A program made the position numbers and the translations under genes. 64,000 nt of DNA, taken from the NCBI GenBank assembly GCA_025934735.1, contig JAICWP010000007.1:124001-188000 (forward strand). Reading direction: 5' to 3'. Below are positions 17,624-27,744 of this stretch, one piece after another. The DNA is from Terriglobales bacterium (GTDB taxonomy: Bacteria > Acidobacteriota > Terriglobia > Terriglobales > Acidobacteriaceae). The notes beneath the pieces were generated by a model that saw nothing but the letters and a program-made list of their open reading frames with translations, was not told the DNA's origin and did no database searches. The stretch's first letter is position 1. Each line of letters begins with the position of its first letter.

Positions 17624-18622
17624 CTAGCAATGAAGCGGCGCACGAGGGTTGCACAGCGCCGCCCCTCCGGCAATCCCCGCGTCGGCGCCATAGCGGGCAA
17701 TCAGCAGTGGAATCTCGCCACAGCGCGAGTTGATGCAGCACTCTGGCAGGCGCTTGCTGATTTCGCCCAACAACGGGCTGAGCATGGCCGCCACGCCTCC
17801 ACCAATGATCATGACGTCGGGTTCCAGTAGGTCCACCATGTTGCCCAGCCATAGCGCCAGCAGGTCCACCGTCTCCAGCAACACTTCCCGAGCCACGGCG
17901 TCGCCCTCAGCAAAGGCTTGCCCCACCATTTCGCTGGTGACCGCCTCAATTTCGCCGCCGGCCAGCGCCAGCATGCCCGATTCCCGTCCAGCGCTCAGCT
18001 TGGCGCGCGCTCTCCGAGCAATTGCCGGCCCGGCAGCCAGCGCTTCGATGCAGCCCGGCTTGCCGCAACCGCAACGTGGTCCGCGATAGTCAATGCTGAC
18101 GTGTCCGCCCTCGGCCGCCGCGCCCGTCCGCCCATGGTAGATGCGCCCATCAATAATAATTCCCGTGCCAATGCCGGTGCCGATGGTGGCGTAAAACAAA
18201 TTGCGATAGCCGCGTCCCGTACCCCACTGTGCCTCCGCCAGGGCTGCCGCATTGGCATCATTGTCCACTTTCACCGGCACGCGGAAAATCTTCGCCACTT
18301 CGTCTGCCAGAGGGTAGTTGCGCCAGCAAGGCAAGTTAGGAGGATTGATCACCACGCCGCGGTTGGGATTCAGCGGTCCCGGCGCGCAGATGCCGATGCC
18401 GGCTACCGCGGCCGGCAGCCCAGCATGGCCATCGAACTGTTTACCCACTGCCTCAATCGCGGAGATCACCGCCGTTAGGCCGGCAGAAGCTTCGCCCTTC
18501 GCTGCCATGGGAGCGCGCGCGTGCTGCAGGATGGTCCCGCTTTCATCCACCAATCCCGCCGCTACCTTCGTGCCGCCAACGTCCACGCCCATCAATAGAC
18601 CTTGTGCGGGCATTGCTGACAT
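17624..18622 (-). CDS. ROK-family sugar kinase (glucokinase-like)
   Basis: The 332-residue protein begins MGVDVGGTKVAAGLV (phosphate-1 motif) and carries VKVDNDANAAALAE with the catalytic Asp, the GTGIGTGIIIDG phosphate-2 motif, EGGHVSID, and the ROK zinc motif CGCGKPGC. It has no N-terminal helix-turn-helix, so it is a kinase and not an NagC-type repressor. Its start lies 3 bp after the stop of the FHS sugar transporter, so the two form an operon: import of a hexose followed by phosphorylation. Confidence 0.9.
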   Translation of the reverse strand: MSAMPAQGLLMGVDVGGTKVAAGLVDESGTILQHARAPMAAKGEASAGLTAVISAIEAVGKQFDGHAGLPAAVAGIGICAPGPLNPNRGVVINPPNLPCWRNYPLADEVAKIFRVPVKVDNDANAAALAEAQWGTGRGYRNLFYATIGTGIGTGIIIDGRIYHGRTGAAAEGGHVSIDYRGPRCGCGKPGCIEALAAGPAIARRARAKLSAGRESGMLALAGGEIEAVTSEMVGQAFAEGDAVAREVLLETVDLLALWLGNMVDLLEPDVMIIGGGVAAMLSPLLGEISKRLPECCINSRCGEIPLLIARYGADAGIAGGAALCNPRAPLHC

Positions 18623-18625
18623 TCG

Positions 18626-19969
18626 CTAGGCTTTGACGGCGCGCTCGCTATTTGGCTTCGAACCGCTCAGCGCGAAGAACAGAATGTACACATAGCACAG
18701 CGCTGGGATGATCAGCGCATGGTGCAGGCCCTGGCCCCACAGTGCCCCACCGTAGGAGCGCGCGTTGATGAAATCGCCTACCTTGCCCACGAACCAGGGA
18801 ATTATGGCTCCGCCCACAATCGCCATGATCATGATTCCGGAGCCATCCCCGGTCAGCGGCCCCAATTCCGCCACACCCAGCGTGAAAATGCTAGGGAACA
18901 TGATCGAGTTGAAGAAGCCCACCAGCAGGATGGCCCACATTGCCACGTGCCCATTGCTGAGTACCGAAATCGTGACCAGCAACGCCGCCATGATCGCGCA
19001 GAATCCCAGCAGGCTTCCTGTCTTGATCTTCTGCAGCAGCGCCGACCCGATAAACCGTCCCACCATGGCGCCCATCCAGTAGAGCGAAATGTAGCCCGCC
19101 GCAATCACCAGGGCGTGCTGATAGCGGGCCGCCGCATCGGGCAGGCTGGCTTGGCTGACGAAGTGCCCAATATTATCCAGTGCGAGATAATTCGCAATCG
19201 AGCTGCCGATGGCAACCTCCGCCCCAACATAAACGAAGATGGCAATCGCCCCGAAAATCAGGTTAGGATGGTTCCACACCGAGTCGTTGACCTTCTCGCC
19301 TATGTGGTGCTCCGCCGATTGAATCTCCGGCAGTTTGGCCAGCCCAATCAGCACCGCCAGCACCACCAGCGCAATACCCAGCCCAACATACGGCTTGATC
19401 ACCGAGGCTGCCTGCTGCACCGAGGTCGCATTGGCCGACATCCCCTTGAGAATGAGGTGGGCCCCTACCCATGGCGCTATCACCGTGCCCAGCGAATTGA
19501 AGGCCTGCGTCAGATTCAGCCGGCTGGAAGCGGTTTCCGGGTTGCCCAACACGGTCACATAGGGATTGGCCGCCACCTGCAGCACCGTGATGCCCGCCGC
19601 CAGCACGATCAGCGCCGTTAGAAATAATCCAAACGACGGCACCTTGGCCGCCGGAACAAACAGGAACGCGCCCGCTCCCATGGTCAGCAGACCCAGCACC
19701 ATTGCCTTCTTGTAACCCACCCAGTCAATCACCTTGGCGCCCGGAATGGAGAACACGAAGTAGGCGGAGAAGAACGCTGTTTGCACCAGCATGCTGACCG
19801 CCAGCTTGATGTTGAACACATGCTGAAAATGCGGGATCAGCACGTCGTTCAGCGCCGTTAGCGAGCCCCACATGAAGAAAAGCGTGGTCACGACCGAAAG
19901 GGCCGCGCCATAGCTCTTCTGCGGTGCAGCTGTTGTCGTTACAGAGGTCTTGGTGTTAGCAATGGCCAT
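18626..19969 (-). CDS. fucP: FHS-family sugar/proton symporter (FucP/GluP-like MFS)
   Basis: A 447-residue twelve-helix MFS protein of the fucose-galactose-glucose/H+ symporter type. Family signatures are FFMWGSLTALNDVLIPHFQ in helix 1, GVQ-like VLQVAANPYVTVLG in helix 4 and SRLNLTQAFNSLGT before helix 5. The substrate could be fucose, glucose or galactose; the ROK kinase immediately downstream favours glucose or a related hexose. Confidence 0.9.
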   Translation of the reverse strand: MAIANTKTSVTTTAAPQKSYGAALSVVTTLFFMWGSLTALNDVLIPHFQHVFNIKLAVSMLVQTAFFSAYFVFSIPGAKVIDWVGYKKAMVLGLLTMGAGAFLFVPAAKVPSFGLFLTALIVLAAGITVLQVAANPYVTVLGNPETASSRLNLTQAFNSLGTVIAPWVGAHLILKGMSANATSVQQAASVIKPYVGLGIALVVLAVLIGLAKLPEIQSAEHHIGEKVNDSVWNHPNLIFGAIAIFVYVGAEVAIGSSIANYLALDNIGHFVSQASLPDAAARYQHALVIAAGYISLYWMGAMVGRFIGSALLQKIKTGSLLGFCAIMAALLVTISVLSNGHVAMWAILLVGFFNSIMFPSIFTLGVAELGPLTGDGSGIMIMAIVGGAIIPWFVGKVGDFINARSYGGALWGQGLHHALIIPALCYVYILFFALSGSKPNSERAVKA

Positions 19970-20181
19970 CAGGTTTTATCCATCTGGGAAACGTTCGCCT
20001 CAGCTTACTCCTTTGATACATCCCTTGCGACTAGAACTGACCGGTGGCGCACTCAAGCCTTCCTTTGGCTTGAGTGGGGACTCGATCACCCCAAGATTTC
20101 CAAATTTCAACAGCCGGGAGTCTTGTGGCTGCGGGCGCCCTCGCCGGCGACCCGCTATTTATCGATTTTGCAGATGAGGCG

Positions 20182-21804
20182 CTAGTTCACGCCTGCCGCA
20201 CATTCAAAGCTGCCCGCCTGGTTCCTATCGCCTTTCCCCTCGTACTTCGCTGCCTGGGGGTAGGGACACAAGGGCCTCGTCATCTTTATGCCTTTCGTGC
20301 GGTCTTCATCGTTAATGTACTTGGTCGCGATAATGGCACCCGGTGCCTTGCCCTGCTCTACCCACTGCTCGAGCGCGACTTGCAGGTCGTGCTCAGGATC
20401 CTTGGGCACATTGGTGCCCGGCTCGCCAAAAGAATCCGCCCCCGGCCCCTCGAAGCAGTGCTGCATTCCCGGCACCATGTACAGGCGCACAAATGAATCC
20501 GTAGTCTGCCGTCCGAGGGCGCCCACTACTTGCCGGTAGTACGCTACGCTGTTGAGCGCTGAAATGGCGGGGTCATTCCAGCCATGGTAGAGAATGAGCT
20601 TGCCACCTCGCGCCTGAAACCCTTTCAGGTTCGGGTCTGTGGCATTCAGGATGCGCGCCGTTTTGCTGTCCGCTGCTTTCACTGCTTCGTCCAGATTGGC
20701 TGTCTTATAGTTCCACCGCGCCTGGTCATATACCATGTTGGAGAAAAACCCGTTTCCAAACTCAAACATCAGGCTCTTGCCGGGCCCGTCGCCCGTGATC
20801 CAAGTCTTCCACCCGCCATCTCCCAGCTCAGCCCCGGGCAAAAGACCGGCATAGACTTCCCGGCCGCGCGAGTCATGAACTCCCGTGTACAGTCTTTTCA
20901 GCGTATTAGCCTGTGCCGCAGTCAGGCATTTGTCGGAATCGCTGCCCCTGCATAGCAGGCTTGCCGGATCGAAGCGGCATTGCCGCGGATCGTTCAGAAT
21001 TCCGTCGGCAACTCCGTCCCGCGCGTCGCAGGCGGCATTCACGGCTGCGGCAATGGCGGGCAGTTTGCTTGCCGGGATATAGCTGGCCGGCTTTAACGTG
21101 GTCACCTGTGCACCCCACAGTGCGCTGGCCAGCAAGTGGGTCCAGAAGTTCGCCGGAGCGCCCGCCATAATGCCGTCGTAGTCCGCCGGAAAACGCTGCG
21201 CCTCCATCAGCGCCTGGCGCCCCCCATTCGAGCAGCTGGCAAAATAGGAGTGCCGCGGATGCTCGCCGTAGAATGCCTGCGTCGCTGCCTTGCCCATCTG
21301 CGTCATCTCGTGGATAGCCCGGTAACCGAAGTCAATAATTTTCTCTGGATGTCCCAGCGCCCAGCGGGCATCCGTTCCGGTGGCCGCATGGCCGGTATCG
21401 GTTCCCGCGGTGGCATAGCCATCTTTTACGGCAATTCCCATCAGGTGGTAATCAATTTCACCGGCGAACCCGCCGTTGCCCTGCCCTTGAAATCTGCCGT
21501 TCCAGCCGCTTACCGGCATCCACACTTCGATCTTGATATCGGAATCCCTGCTTGGCCTGCCCACCGCAGTTACTCGGCAGAACGCTGCGAGCTTTTTGTA
21601 AAACCCAGGGTTCCCTCGCAGCCACGGTGATTCGGTTTTCGGAGGCGTAAACGCTCCGGCCGATACGCTCTCCGCCGAAGTGATTTGAACTTTTGGCAAC
21701 GCCAGCTTCGCCAGTTGCTCACATTTTACTGTCGCAACTCCCTGTCCCAGCGCTGCTGCTGAAACTGCTACCGCTAGCCCCACGATGGCTAATGCTCTCT
21801 TCAT
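20182..21804 (-). CDS. Secreted tannase/feruloyl esterase family protein
   Basis: The 540-residue protein has a signal peptide (MKRALAIVGLAVAVSAAALG). The nucleophile elbow is ASCSNGGRQALMEAQRFP, with the Ser flanked by the Cys conserved in tannases; LYHGWNDPAI holds the catalytic Asp and MQHCFEGPGAD the His with its paired Cys. Family members split ester bonds of gallate or ferulate in plant material. A 149-residue secreted protein lies 21 bp upstream and is probably co-transcribed. Confidence 0.88.
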   Translation of the reverse strand: MKRALAIVGLAVAVSAAALGQGVATVKCEQLAKLALPKVQITSAESVSAGAFTPPKTESPWLRGNPGFYKKLAAFCRVTAVGRPSRDSDIKIEVWMPVSGWNGRFQGQGNGGFAGEIDYHLMGIAVKDGYATAGTDTGHAATGTDARWALGHPEKIIDFGYRAIHEMTQMGKAATQAFYGEHPRHSYFASCSNGGRQALMEAQRFPADYDGIMAGAPANFWTHLLASALWGAQVTTLKPASYIPASKLPAIAAAVNAACDARDGVADGILNDPRQCRFDPASLLCRGSDSDKCLTAAQANTLKRLYTGVHDSRGREVYAGLLPGAELGDGGWKTWITGDGPGKSLMFEFGNGFFSNMVYDQARWNYKTANLDEAVKAADSKTARILNATDPNLKGFQARGGKLILYHGWNDPAISALNSVAYYRQVVGALGRQTTDSFVRLYMVPGMQHCFEGPGADSFGEPGTNVPKDPEHDLQVALEQWVEQGKAPGAIIATKYINDEDRTKGIKMTRPLCPYPQAAKYEGKGDRNQAGSFECAAGVN

Positions 21805-21825
21805 GAGGGCCTCTCCCTGTTGTGG

Positions 21826-22275
21826 TTACTTGCCGGCCGGGGTTAGATCCGTGATGGGCAAATCCCAGTGCGCGAGCAGAATCTCGAAGCGCCTTTGCTC
21901 TTCCCGCTTATAGGTCTCCTGGTCAGGCCAGAGCTGTTTGATGAGCTCCTCTTCCTGCGGATCGGAGGTGGTAGCAACCGTCGAATTTTTGAACCGGATC
22001 GTCACCCGGTAATCCCAGCGCGCGTCCTCCGTCATGTGGTTGGCCGGAGTTTCGATCTTCACTGCCAGCATGCGCCCGCCCTCCACTCCCTTCTTCAGCA
22101 GCGGATAGTGATTCTTCAGAAAGAGGTTCAGAAACTCCTGCTGATGTCCCCACTGCACCTTGTAGTAGTACTCCATGGTGTAGGGCTGGTTCGCCCCGCC
22201 CTGCGGCGGAGCGCCCTGCGCTAGCAGCGGCAGCCCGGCACAGCTGAGCAACAGCGCCATCAAAATGTTCTTCAT
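21826..22275 (-). CDS. Secreted protein of unknown function
   Basis: The 149-residue product has a signal peptide ending near LLAQG (residue 20). The mature part is soluble, with YTMEYYYKVQWGHQQEFLNLFLKNH and later WPDQETYKREEQRRFEILLAHW; the spacing of aromatics resembles a dimeric alpha-beta barrel, but I do not recognise a named family. It sits directly upstream of the tannase-like esterase in the same direction. Confidence 0.75.
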   Translation of the reverse strand: MKNILMALLLSCAGLPLLAQGAPPQGGANQPYTMEYYYKVQWGHQQEFLNLFLKNHYPLLKKGVEGGRMLAVKIETPANHMTEDARWDYRVTIRFKNSTVATTSDPQEEELIKQLWPDQETYKREEQRRFEILLAHWDLPITDLTPAGK

Positions 22276-22355
22276 CAGTTCCTCCCTCTCGACACGGCTC
22301 AGATTCTAAACCTTGCAATCTGCAAAAACTTCCGCGCTGGAGCACAATATCAGCA

Positions 22356-23666
22356 ATGCTTCGCTTGGCGACTCTTCTAAGCCTGTGCGCTTATTTAGGC
22401 GCAATGCTTTTTGCTGCCAAAACCGCCCCACCTTCGGTTCCGACTTTCTATCGCGATGTCTTGCCCATCCTGCAGCAGCATTGCCAGAGCTGCCATCGGC
22501 CAGGGGAAATCGCGCCCATGTCCTTCGTCACCTACGAGCAGACTCGCCCTTTCGCACTAGCCATCCGCCAGGCCGTCACCGCGAAGAAAATGCCTCCCTG
22601 GTTTGCCGACCCCTGCTGCGGTCACTTTGCTAACGATCCCTCGCTGACTGCGCAGCAGATCGCCACTATCTCATCCTGGGCTAACGGCGGCGCCCCCGCC
22701 GGCAGTCCTCACGACGCTCCTCCACCGCCGCACTGGGTTCAGGGCTGGAACATATCGAAGCCCGACGCGGTAGTGCGCATGCCCAGGGCTGTCTCAATTC
22801 CCAACCATGGCGCGGTGGAATACACCTACGAGATCGTGCCCACCGGCTTCACTCGAGACAAGTGGGCGCAGATGTCAGAACTTCGCCCTTCCGCCCGCGA
22901 CCACGTGCACCACGCCGTCGTCTACATTCGCCCACCTCACTCGCGTTGGCTGCGGCGCGCGCCCCTGGGTGTTCCCTTCACTGCCGGCTCTCTTACCAAC
23001 CCCGAAGACCGCCGCGGCGCTGAGTTCACCACTGCCGACCTGCTTCTGGTCTACGCTCCCGGCAGTTCTCCTGACCGCTGGCCCGACGGTTTGGCTAAAT
23101 TAATCCCCGCCGGCTCCGATCTGGTGTTCCAGATGCACTACACCACTAACGGCCACGCCGCCACCGACCAGACCCGCATCGGCCTGGTATTCGCCGAAGA
23201 GCCGCCGCGCCGGCGCGTCCTGACCCTGCAGATGAACCGCCACGGGCTGATGATCCCGCCGCACGCTTACAACTTTGAAGTAGAAGCTCAAGGAACGCTG
23301 CCTAACGACTGCACCCTGCTCAGCTTCTTTCCCCACATGCACCTGCGCGGCAAGCGCTTCGAGTACAACCTGATTCACCCCGACGGCCGTATCGAAAGGC
23401 TGCTCAAGGTAAATTGGGATTTCTATTGGCAGCTCAGCTACAAGCTTGCTCAGCCGCGGTTGCTGAAGGCCGGAACCAGGCTGCAGGCCATCGCCTGGTA
23501 CGACAATTCCGCCAACAATCCTCATAATCCCGATCCCAACGCCACTGTGGTGTGGGGCGAGCAAACCTGGAATGAAATGATGGTCGGCTTTTTCGACGTG
23601 GCCGTCCCCGCCGGCATGAGCAAGGAGCAGTTTTTCACTCGCCACCCAGCGCCGGCGGCACCCTGA
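22356..23666 (+). CDS. Secreted heme c protein with copper type II monooxygenase-like domain
   Basis: The 436-residue product has a signal peptide, then a small cytochrome c domain with CQSCH (heme binding) near residue 45 and KKMPPW as the usual downstream motif. From about residue 120 it resembles the ascorbate-dependent copper monooxygenase fold: DHVHHAVVYIRP, VFQMHYTTNG and FFPHMHLRGKRF provide candidate copper-binding His and Met residues. Proteins of this architecture are common in Acidobacteria; their substrate is not known. Confidence 0.85.
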   Translation: MLRLATLLSLCAYLGAMLFAAKTAPPSVPTFYRDVLPILQQHCQSCHRPGEIAPMSFVTYEQTRPFALAIRQAVTAKKMPPWFADPCCGHFANDPSLTAQQIATISSWANGGAPAGSPHDAPPPPHWVQGWNISKPDAVVRMPRAVSIPNHGAVEYTYEIVPTGFTRDKWAQMSELRPSARDHVHHAVVYIRPPHSRWLRRAPLGVPFTAGSLTNPEDRRGAEFTTADLLLVYAPGSSPDRWPDGLAKLIPAGSDLVFQMHYTTNGHAATDQTRIGLVFAEEPPRRRVLTLQMNRHGLMIPPHAYNFEVEAQGTLPNDCTLLSFFPHMHLRGKRFEYNLIHPDGRIERLLKVNWDFYWQLSYKLAQPRLLKAGTRLQAIAWYDNSANNPHNPDPNATVVWGEQTWNEMMVGFFDVAVPAGMSKEQFFTRHPAPAAP

Positions 23667-23774
23667 CCAACTCCCTGCTGGCCTTGCGGGCAGGCCGCCG
23701 TTATTGCTGAGCAACAAGTTATTGCAAAGCTCACCAACTCCCTTCGCCTGGGGCGCCCAACTTCCCGCTTTCCA

Positions 23775-23803
23775 TTGACTTGCCCTGCCACCCCGCCTAC
23801 CAT
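23775..23803 (+). promoter_or_regulatory. Possible sigma-70 promoter giving a near-leaderless transcript
   Basis: TTGACT (23775-23780) and TACCAT (23798-23803) are spaced by 17 bp. The kinase ATG is only 12 bp after the -10 box, so transcription from here would start a few bases before or at the start codon. No ribosome site lies before that ATG, in agreement with this. Confidence 0.4.
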
Positions 23804-23814
23804 AGCGCGACATT

Positions 23815-26802
23815 ATGATTGGTCAGACCATTTCTCATTACGGCATCCTGGAAAAGCTCGGCGGGGGCGGCATGGGCGTCGTATTCAAGGCCGAGGACAC
23901 CCGCCTGCACCGCCTGGTCGCGCTCAAGTTTCTGCCCGACGACGTGGCGCGCGACCCGCAGGCGCTCAGCCGCTTCCAACGCGAGGCTCAGGCTGCCTCT
24001 GCCCTTAACCATCCCAACATCTGCACCATTTACGACATTGGCGAGGAGAACGGCAAAGCTTTCATCGCCATGGAATACCTGGAAGGCGCCACCCTGAAGC
24101 ACCAGATCGGCGTCCGGCCCATGGAGATGGAGACCCTGCTCTCGCTCGCCATCGAGATTGCCGACGCGCTGGATGCGGCCCATGCCAAGGGCATCATTCA
24201 CCGGGATATCAAGCCGGCCAACATTTTCGTGACCGACCGCGGCCACGCCAAGATTCTCGATTTCGGCCTGGCCAAAATGGAATACGCCGGCCGCGCCCCG
24301 CAGCAGGAAGCAACCTCCGCCCCTACTGTGGTCAGCGAGGAACACCTCACCAGCCCCGGCTCGGCCCTGGGCACGGTGGCTTATATGTCGCCGGAACAGG
24401 CCAAGGGCAAGCCCCTCGACCGCCGCACCGATTTGTTTTCCTTCGGCGCGGTCCTCTACGAGATGGCCACGGGCAAGGTGGCCTTCCGCGGCGAGACTTC
24501 GGCGGTCATCTTCCAGGCCATTCTGGACCGCGCGCCCACCGCCCCGGTTCGCATCAATCCGGAAATCCCTTCCAAGCTGGAAGAAATCATCAGCAAAGCC
24601 CTTGATAAGGACCGTGAGTTGCGTTACCAGAACGCGGCCGACATGCGTGCCGACTTGAAGCGGGTGCGCCGCGAACTCGAATCGGGACGCAGCCCGATCC
24701 TGGAAATTGGCGAAGATGAGCCCGCCCCCGCCAGACCGGGTAGCGGCCCGGTTGCGGCCCAAGGTTCCGCGGTGCGCATGGCCCCCGCAAGCTCAGCGGC
24801 CGCCGTGGCGGTGGCCAGCAGCAGCCGGGTTTCGGCGGCCGCCTCCGGCAGCACGCCCGCCGCCAGCGGTTCCTCGTTATTGGGGGTGCCGCCCCCGCGC
24901 CCCAAGTGGCGCCTCTATGCCGCGCTGGGCGCTCTGCTCATCGTGGCCGCCGGCATCGGTTTCTTTCTCTACCAGCAGCGCGCCCACGCCATCACCGAAA
25001 AGGATTCCATCCTGGTCACCGACTTTGTGAATACCACCGGCGATTCGGTATTCGACGGCACCCTGAAGAAGGCGCTGGCCGTGGACCTGCAGCAGTCGCC
25101 CTTTCTCAACGTGGTGCCTGAGCAGCAGGTGCAGAAAACCCTGAAGTTCATGGGACGCGGCCCCGACCAGCCCATCACCAGCGATATCGGCCGCGAGATC
25201 TGCCAGCGCAACGGCATCAAGGCTATGCTCACCGGTTCCATAGCCCTCCTGGGAGACCAGTATCTGGTCACGCTGCAGGCGGTGAACGCCTCCACCGGCG
25301 ATTCACTGGGCCAGGTGCAGCAACAGGCCAAGGGCAAGGACGCGGTTCTCAACGCTTTGGGCAGCGCCGCCACCAGCCTGCGCGGCAAGCTGGGCGAGTC
25401 TCTGGCTTCGGTGCAGAAATTCGACAAGCCGCTGGATGAAGCCACCACCTCTTCCCTGGAGGCCCTGCAGGCCTTCACCCTGGGTGACGCCCAGCACAAC
25501 AAGCTGGAAGACATCGCCTCCATGCCCTTTTATCAGCGCGCCATCGAACTGGACCCTAACTTCGCTCTCGCCCACCTGCGCCTGGGCGTGGTCGCGGGCA
25601 ACACCGGGCAAAGCGCGCTGACGGCTAAAGAGGTGCAGAAGGCTTTCGAACTGCGCGACCGCACCAGCGAGTATGAGCGGCTCTACATCACCGCCTATTA
25701 CTATTTCGATCGCGGCGAGATTGAAAAAACCATTCAAGCGTGGGAACTGATGAAGCAAACCTACCCGCGTGACGAGCCCTCGCGGGTCAATGTTGCGGTG
25801 GCCTACCAATTTCTTGGGCAATACGAAAAAGCTGTGGAGAACTGCCTGGAAGCCATCCGGGTTGAGCCCGATACGCTGAACTGCTACCTGGTGGGGGCGC
25901 AGAGCTACAGGGACCTGGGCAGGTTCGACAATGCCGACGCCCTCCTGGCGCAGGCACAGCAGCGGAAGATTGGCGGCACCGGGCTGTACGTTGATCTCGC
26001 CCGCTCCGCCATCCTGCGGGGGGACAGCGCCGGCGCCGCTCACCTGGAGCAATTGGCGCATGCCAGCCCGGAAGGCGAGTTGCGGGTTCTCGGTCAACAA
26101 GCGGAGCACGCCGGGGCCCTGGGACAGTTGGGGCAGGTGCGGCTGTTGCGGGCGCGCGTGGTGGAGCGGGCCAAGGGCATGAATATGCCCGATTTCGCCG
26201 CTAACCAGCTCATAGACGAGGCCAACGCCGAAGCCGCATTTGGCTATTCCGCCCACTCCGCCGGACAGATTGATGCCGCCATGGCCTTGTCGCGCGACCC
26301 CGCTTTTCTAGGGGACGTTGCTGATGCCGCCTCGGCCGCCCTGCAGGATCAGAAAGCGGAGGCGCTGCTGACCGAAGTCCTCAAGGCCCGGCCCGACGAC
26401 ACCTTCCTGCAGAAGGTCGTCGTTCCTCGCGTCCAGGCCCGGCTGCAGATCCACCAGGGCAAAGCCGCGGCCGCGGTGCAGACCCTGGCCGCGGCTCAGC
26501 CCTACGAAGACGGCTTCCTCTGGTTCAATACCCATGTGCTGCGCGGCCAGGCTTACCTGGCCGGCGGCGATGCCGCCAACGCAGCCTCGGAGTTCCGCAA
26601 GTTTCTCGTTCGCCGCTCACTCGCGCCTTTCTCCCTTTATTACCCACTGGCTCAGCTCGGCCTGGCGCGAGCACTGGCCGCACAACATGACGCTGCCCGC
26701 GCCCGCACCGCCTACCAGGATTTGTTCGCCATGTGGAAAGATGCCGATCCCGACCTTCCGGTGCTGAAACAAGCTAAAGCGGAATACGCAAAATTGCAGT
26801 AG
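23815..26802 (+). CDS. Ser/Thr protein kinase with membrane helix and TPR sensor half
   Basis: A 995-residue Hanks-type kinase. [13 protein letters not shown] is the glycine loop, VALKFL the lysine, HRDIKPANI (near residue 130) the catalytic loop, and DFGLA binds magnesium; the kinase domain ends near residue 285. An Ala/Pro-rich linker leads to one membrane helix at about 365-383. The outer half begins with a domain that reports a function of small-molecule or lipoprotein type ([14 protein letters not shown]) and continues as TPR-like helical repeats to the C-terminus. This plan is typical of acidobacterial signalling kinases; partners are unknown. Confidence 0.92.
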   Translation: MIGQTISHYGILEKLGGGGMGVVFKAEDTRLHRLVALKFLPDDVARDPQALSRFQREAQAASALNHPNICTIYDIGEENGKAFIAMEYLEGATLKHQIGVRPMEMETLLSLAIEIADALDAAHAKGIIHRDIKPANIFVTDRGHAKILDFGLAKMEYAGRAPQQEATSAPTVVSEEHLTSPGSALGTVAYMSPEQAKGKPLDRRTDLFSFGAVLYEMATGKVAFRGETSAVIFQAILDRAPTAPVRINPEIPSKLEEIISKALDKDRELRYQNAADMRADLKRVRRELESGRSPILEIGEDEPAPARPGSGPVAAQGSAVRMAPASSAAAVAVASSSRVSAAASGSTPAASGSSLLGVPPPRPKWRLYAALGALLIVAAGIGFFLYQQRAHAITEKDSILVTDFVNTTGDSVFDGTLKKALAVDLQQSPFLNVVPEQQVQKTLKFMGRGPDQPITSDIGREICQRNGIKAMLTGSIALLGDQYLVTLQAVNASTGDSLGQVQQQAKGKDAVLNALGSAATSLRGKLGESLASVQKFDKPLDEATTSSLEALQAFTLGDAQHNKLEDIASMPFYQRAIELDPNFALAHLRLGVVAGNTGQSALTAKEVQKAFELRDRTSEYERLYITAYYYFDRGEIEKTIQAWELMKQTYPRDEPSRVNVAVAYQFLGQYEKAVENCLEAIRVEPDTLNCYLVGAQSYRDLGRFDNADALLAQAQQRKIGGTGLYVDLARSAILRGDSAGAAHLEQLAHASPEGELRVLGQQAEHAGALGQLGQVRLLRARVVERAKGMNMPDFAANQLIDEANAEAAFGYSAHSAGQIDAAMALSRDPAFLGDVADAASAALQDQKAEALLTEVLKARPDDTFLQKVVVPRVQARLQIHQGKAAAAVQTLAAAQPYEDGFLWFNTHVLRGQAYLAGGDAANAASEFRKFLVRRSLAPFSLYYPLAQLGLARALAAQHDAARARTAYQDLFAMWKDADPDLPVLKQAKAEYAKLQ

Positions 26803-26918
26803 AGATTGGCCTATGCCTGGGGAGCCTGCTTGGCCCCAGCAACCGGCCGCTCACGCTCGTGGTGAATTGAACAACCGACATTACTCCTTAAGTGTTTGCC
26901 AACCGCATTCTGAAGCGT

Positions 26919-27662
26919 TCACCTCGGAAGGCCCTTCGGTGGCGACAACGCCCACACTAGCGCCTGAAAATCCGTCGGCGGCTCGCAGTCCACTACCACC
27001 CCAGCGCCTGAACGCGGATGAACGAACTCCAGGTGCCCGGCATGCAGCGCCACCCGGGCAATTCGCCGCTCAGACGCTTCCTCCGGGTGATACTTTCTGT
27101 CGCCAATCACAGGGTGACCCGTAACGGAGAACTGCACCCGGATCTGGTTCTGCAGTCCGGTCAGCAGCGTGACTCGCACTAGGGAGGCACCCCGTAGTCG
27201 GCTTTCCACTACGTATCGAAGCTCTGCCCGCGCCGCCTGCCGGTCGCGCTCGGCGCTCAGCTTTTGAAACATTCCCTTTCGCCGGAAGTAGTGCACCAGC
27301 TTCCCTTCTTCAGCCGCGACATGTCCACGCACCACCGCCAGATACTGCCTCACCGGGGTGTGCTCCAGAAACTGCCGGACCAGCGTGTCCCGGTCCCGTT
27401 CGGTTTTTGCAAAGAGCAGAATTCCCGACGTAAAACGGTCAATCCGGTGCACCACAAAGGCTCGCTCTCTCCTCGCCTTCAGTCCCGCGGAAAGCAGCGA
27501 CCACGCCGAAACCGCGTCCGAACCCTTCACCGGCACCGCTGCCAGCCCGGCAGGTTTGTTAACCACCACCACCGCATCATCTTCGTAAAGCCTGGCCAGC
27601 TCTCTTGAGGAACTTCGTTTTCTCGAGTGGCCGCCGCCGAAAGGTTTTTTCATACCCGACAT
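26919..27662 (-). CDS. RluA-family RNA pseudouridine synthase
   Basis: The 247-residue protein has the catalytic motif HRIDRFTSGILLFAK, with the Asp that attacks the uridine ring, after an AVVVVNKPAGLAAVP motif and before LTGLQNQIRVQF and GDRKYH. There is no S4 domain at the N-terminus, only about 20 basic residues, so it resembles the RluA/TruC branch. Which rRNA or tRNA position it modifies cannot be told. It diverges from the ABC-type permease that starts 82 bp away. Confidence 0.9.
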   Translation of the reverse strand: MSGMKKPFGGGHSRKRSSSRELARLYEDDAVVVVNKPAGLAAVPVKGSDAVSAWSLLSAGLKARRERAFVVHRIDRFTSGILLFAKTERDRDTLVRQFLEHTPVRQYLAVVRGHVAAEEGKLVHYFRRKGMFQKLSAERDRQAARAELRYVVESRLRGASLVRVTLLTGLQNQIRVQFSVTGHPVIGDRKYHPEEASERRIARVALHAGHLEFVHPRSGAGVVVDCEPPTDFQALVWALSPPKGLPR

Positions 27663-27744
27663 TCAGGAACCATTGGCACGCTGCCGGTGTCTCCTTGCCC
27701 CAGGACCGGAGTATAGTACCTGCGCACAGGCGAGCGAGGCCGAG

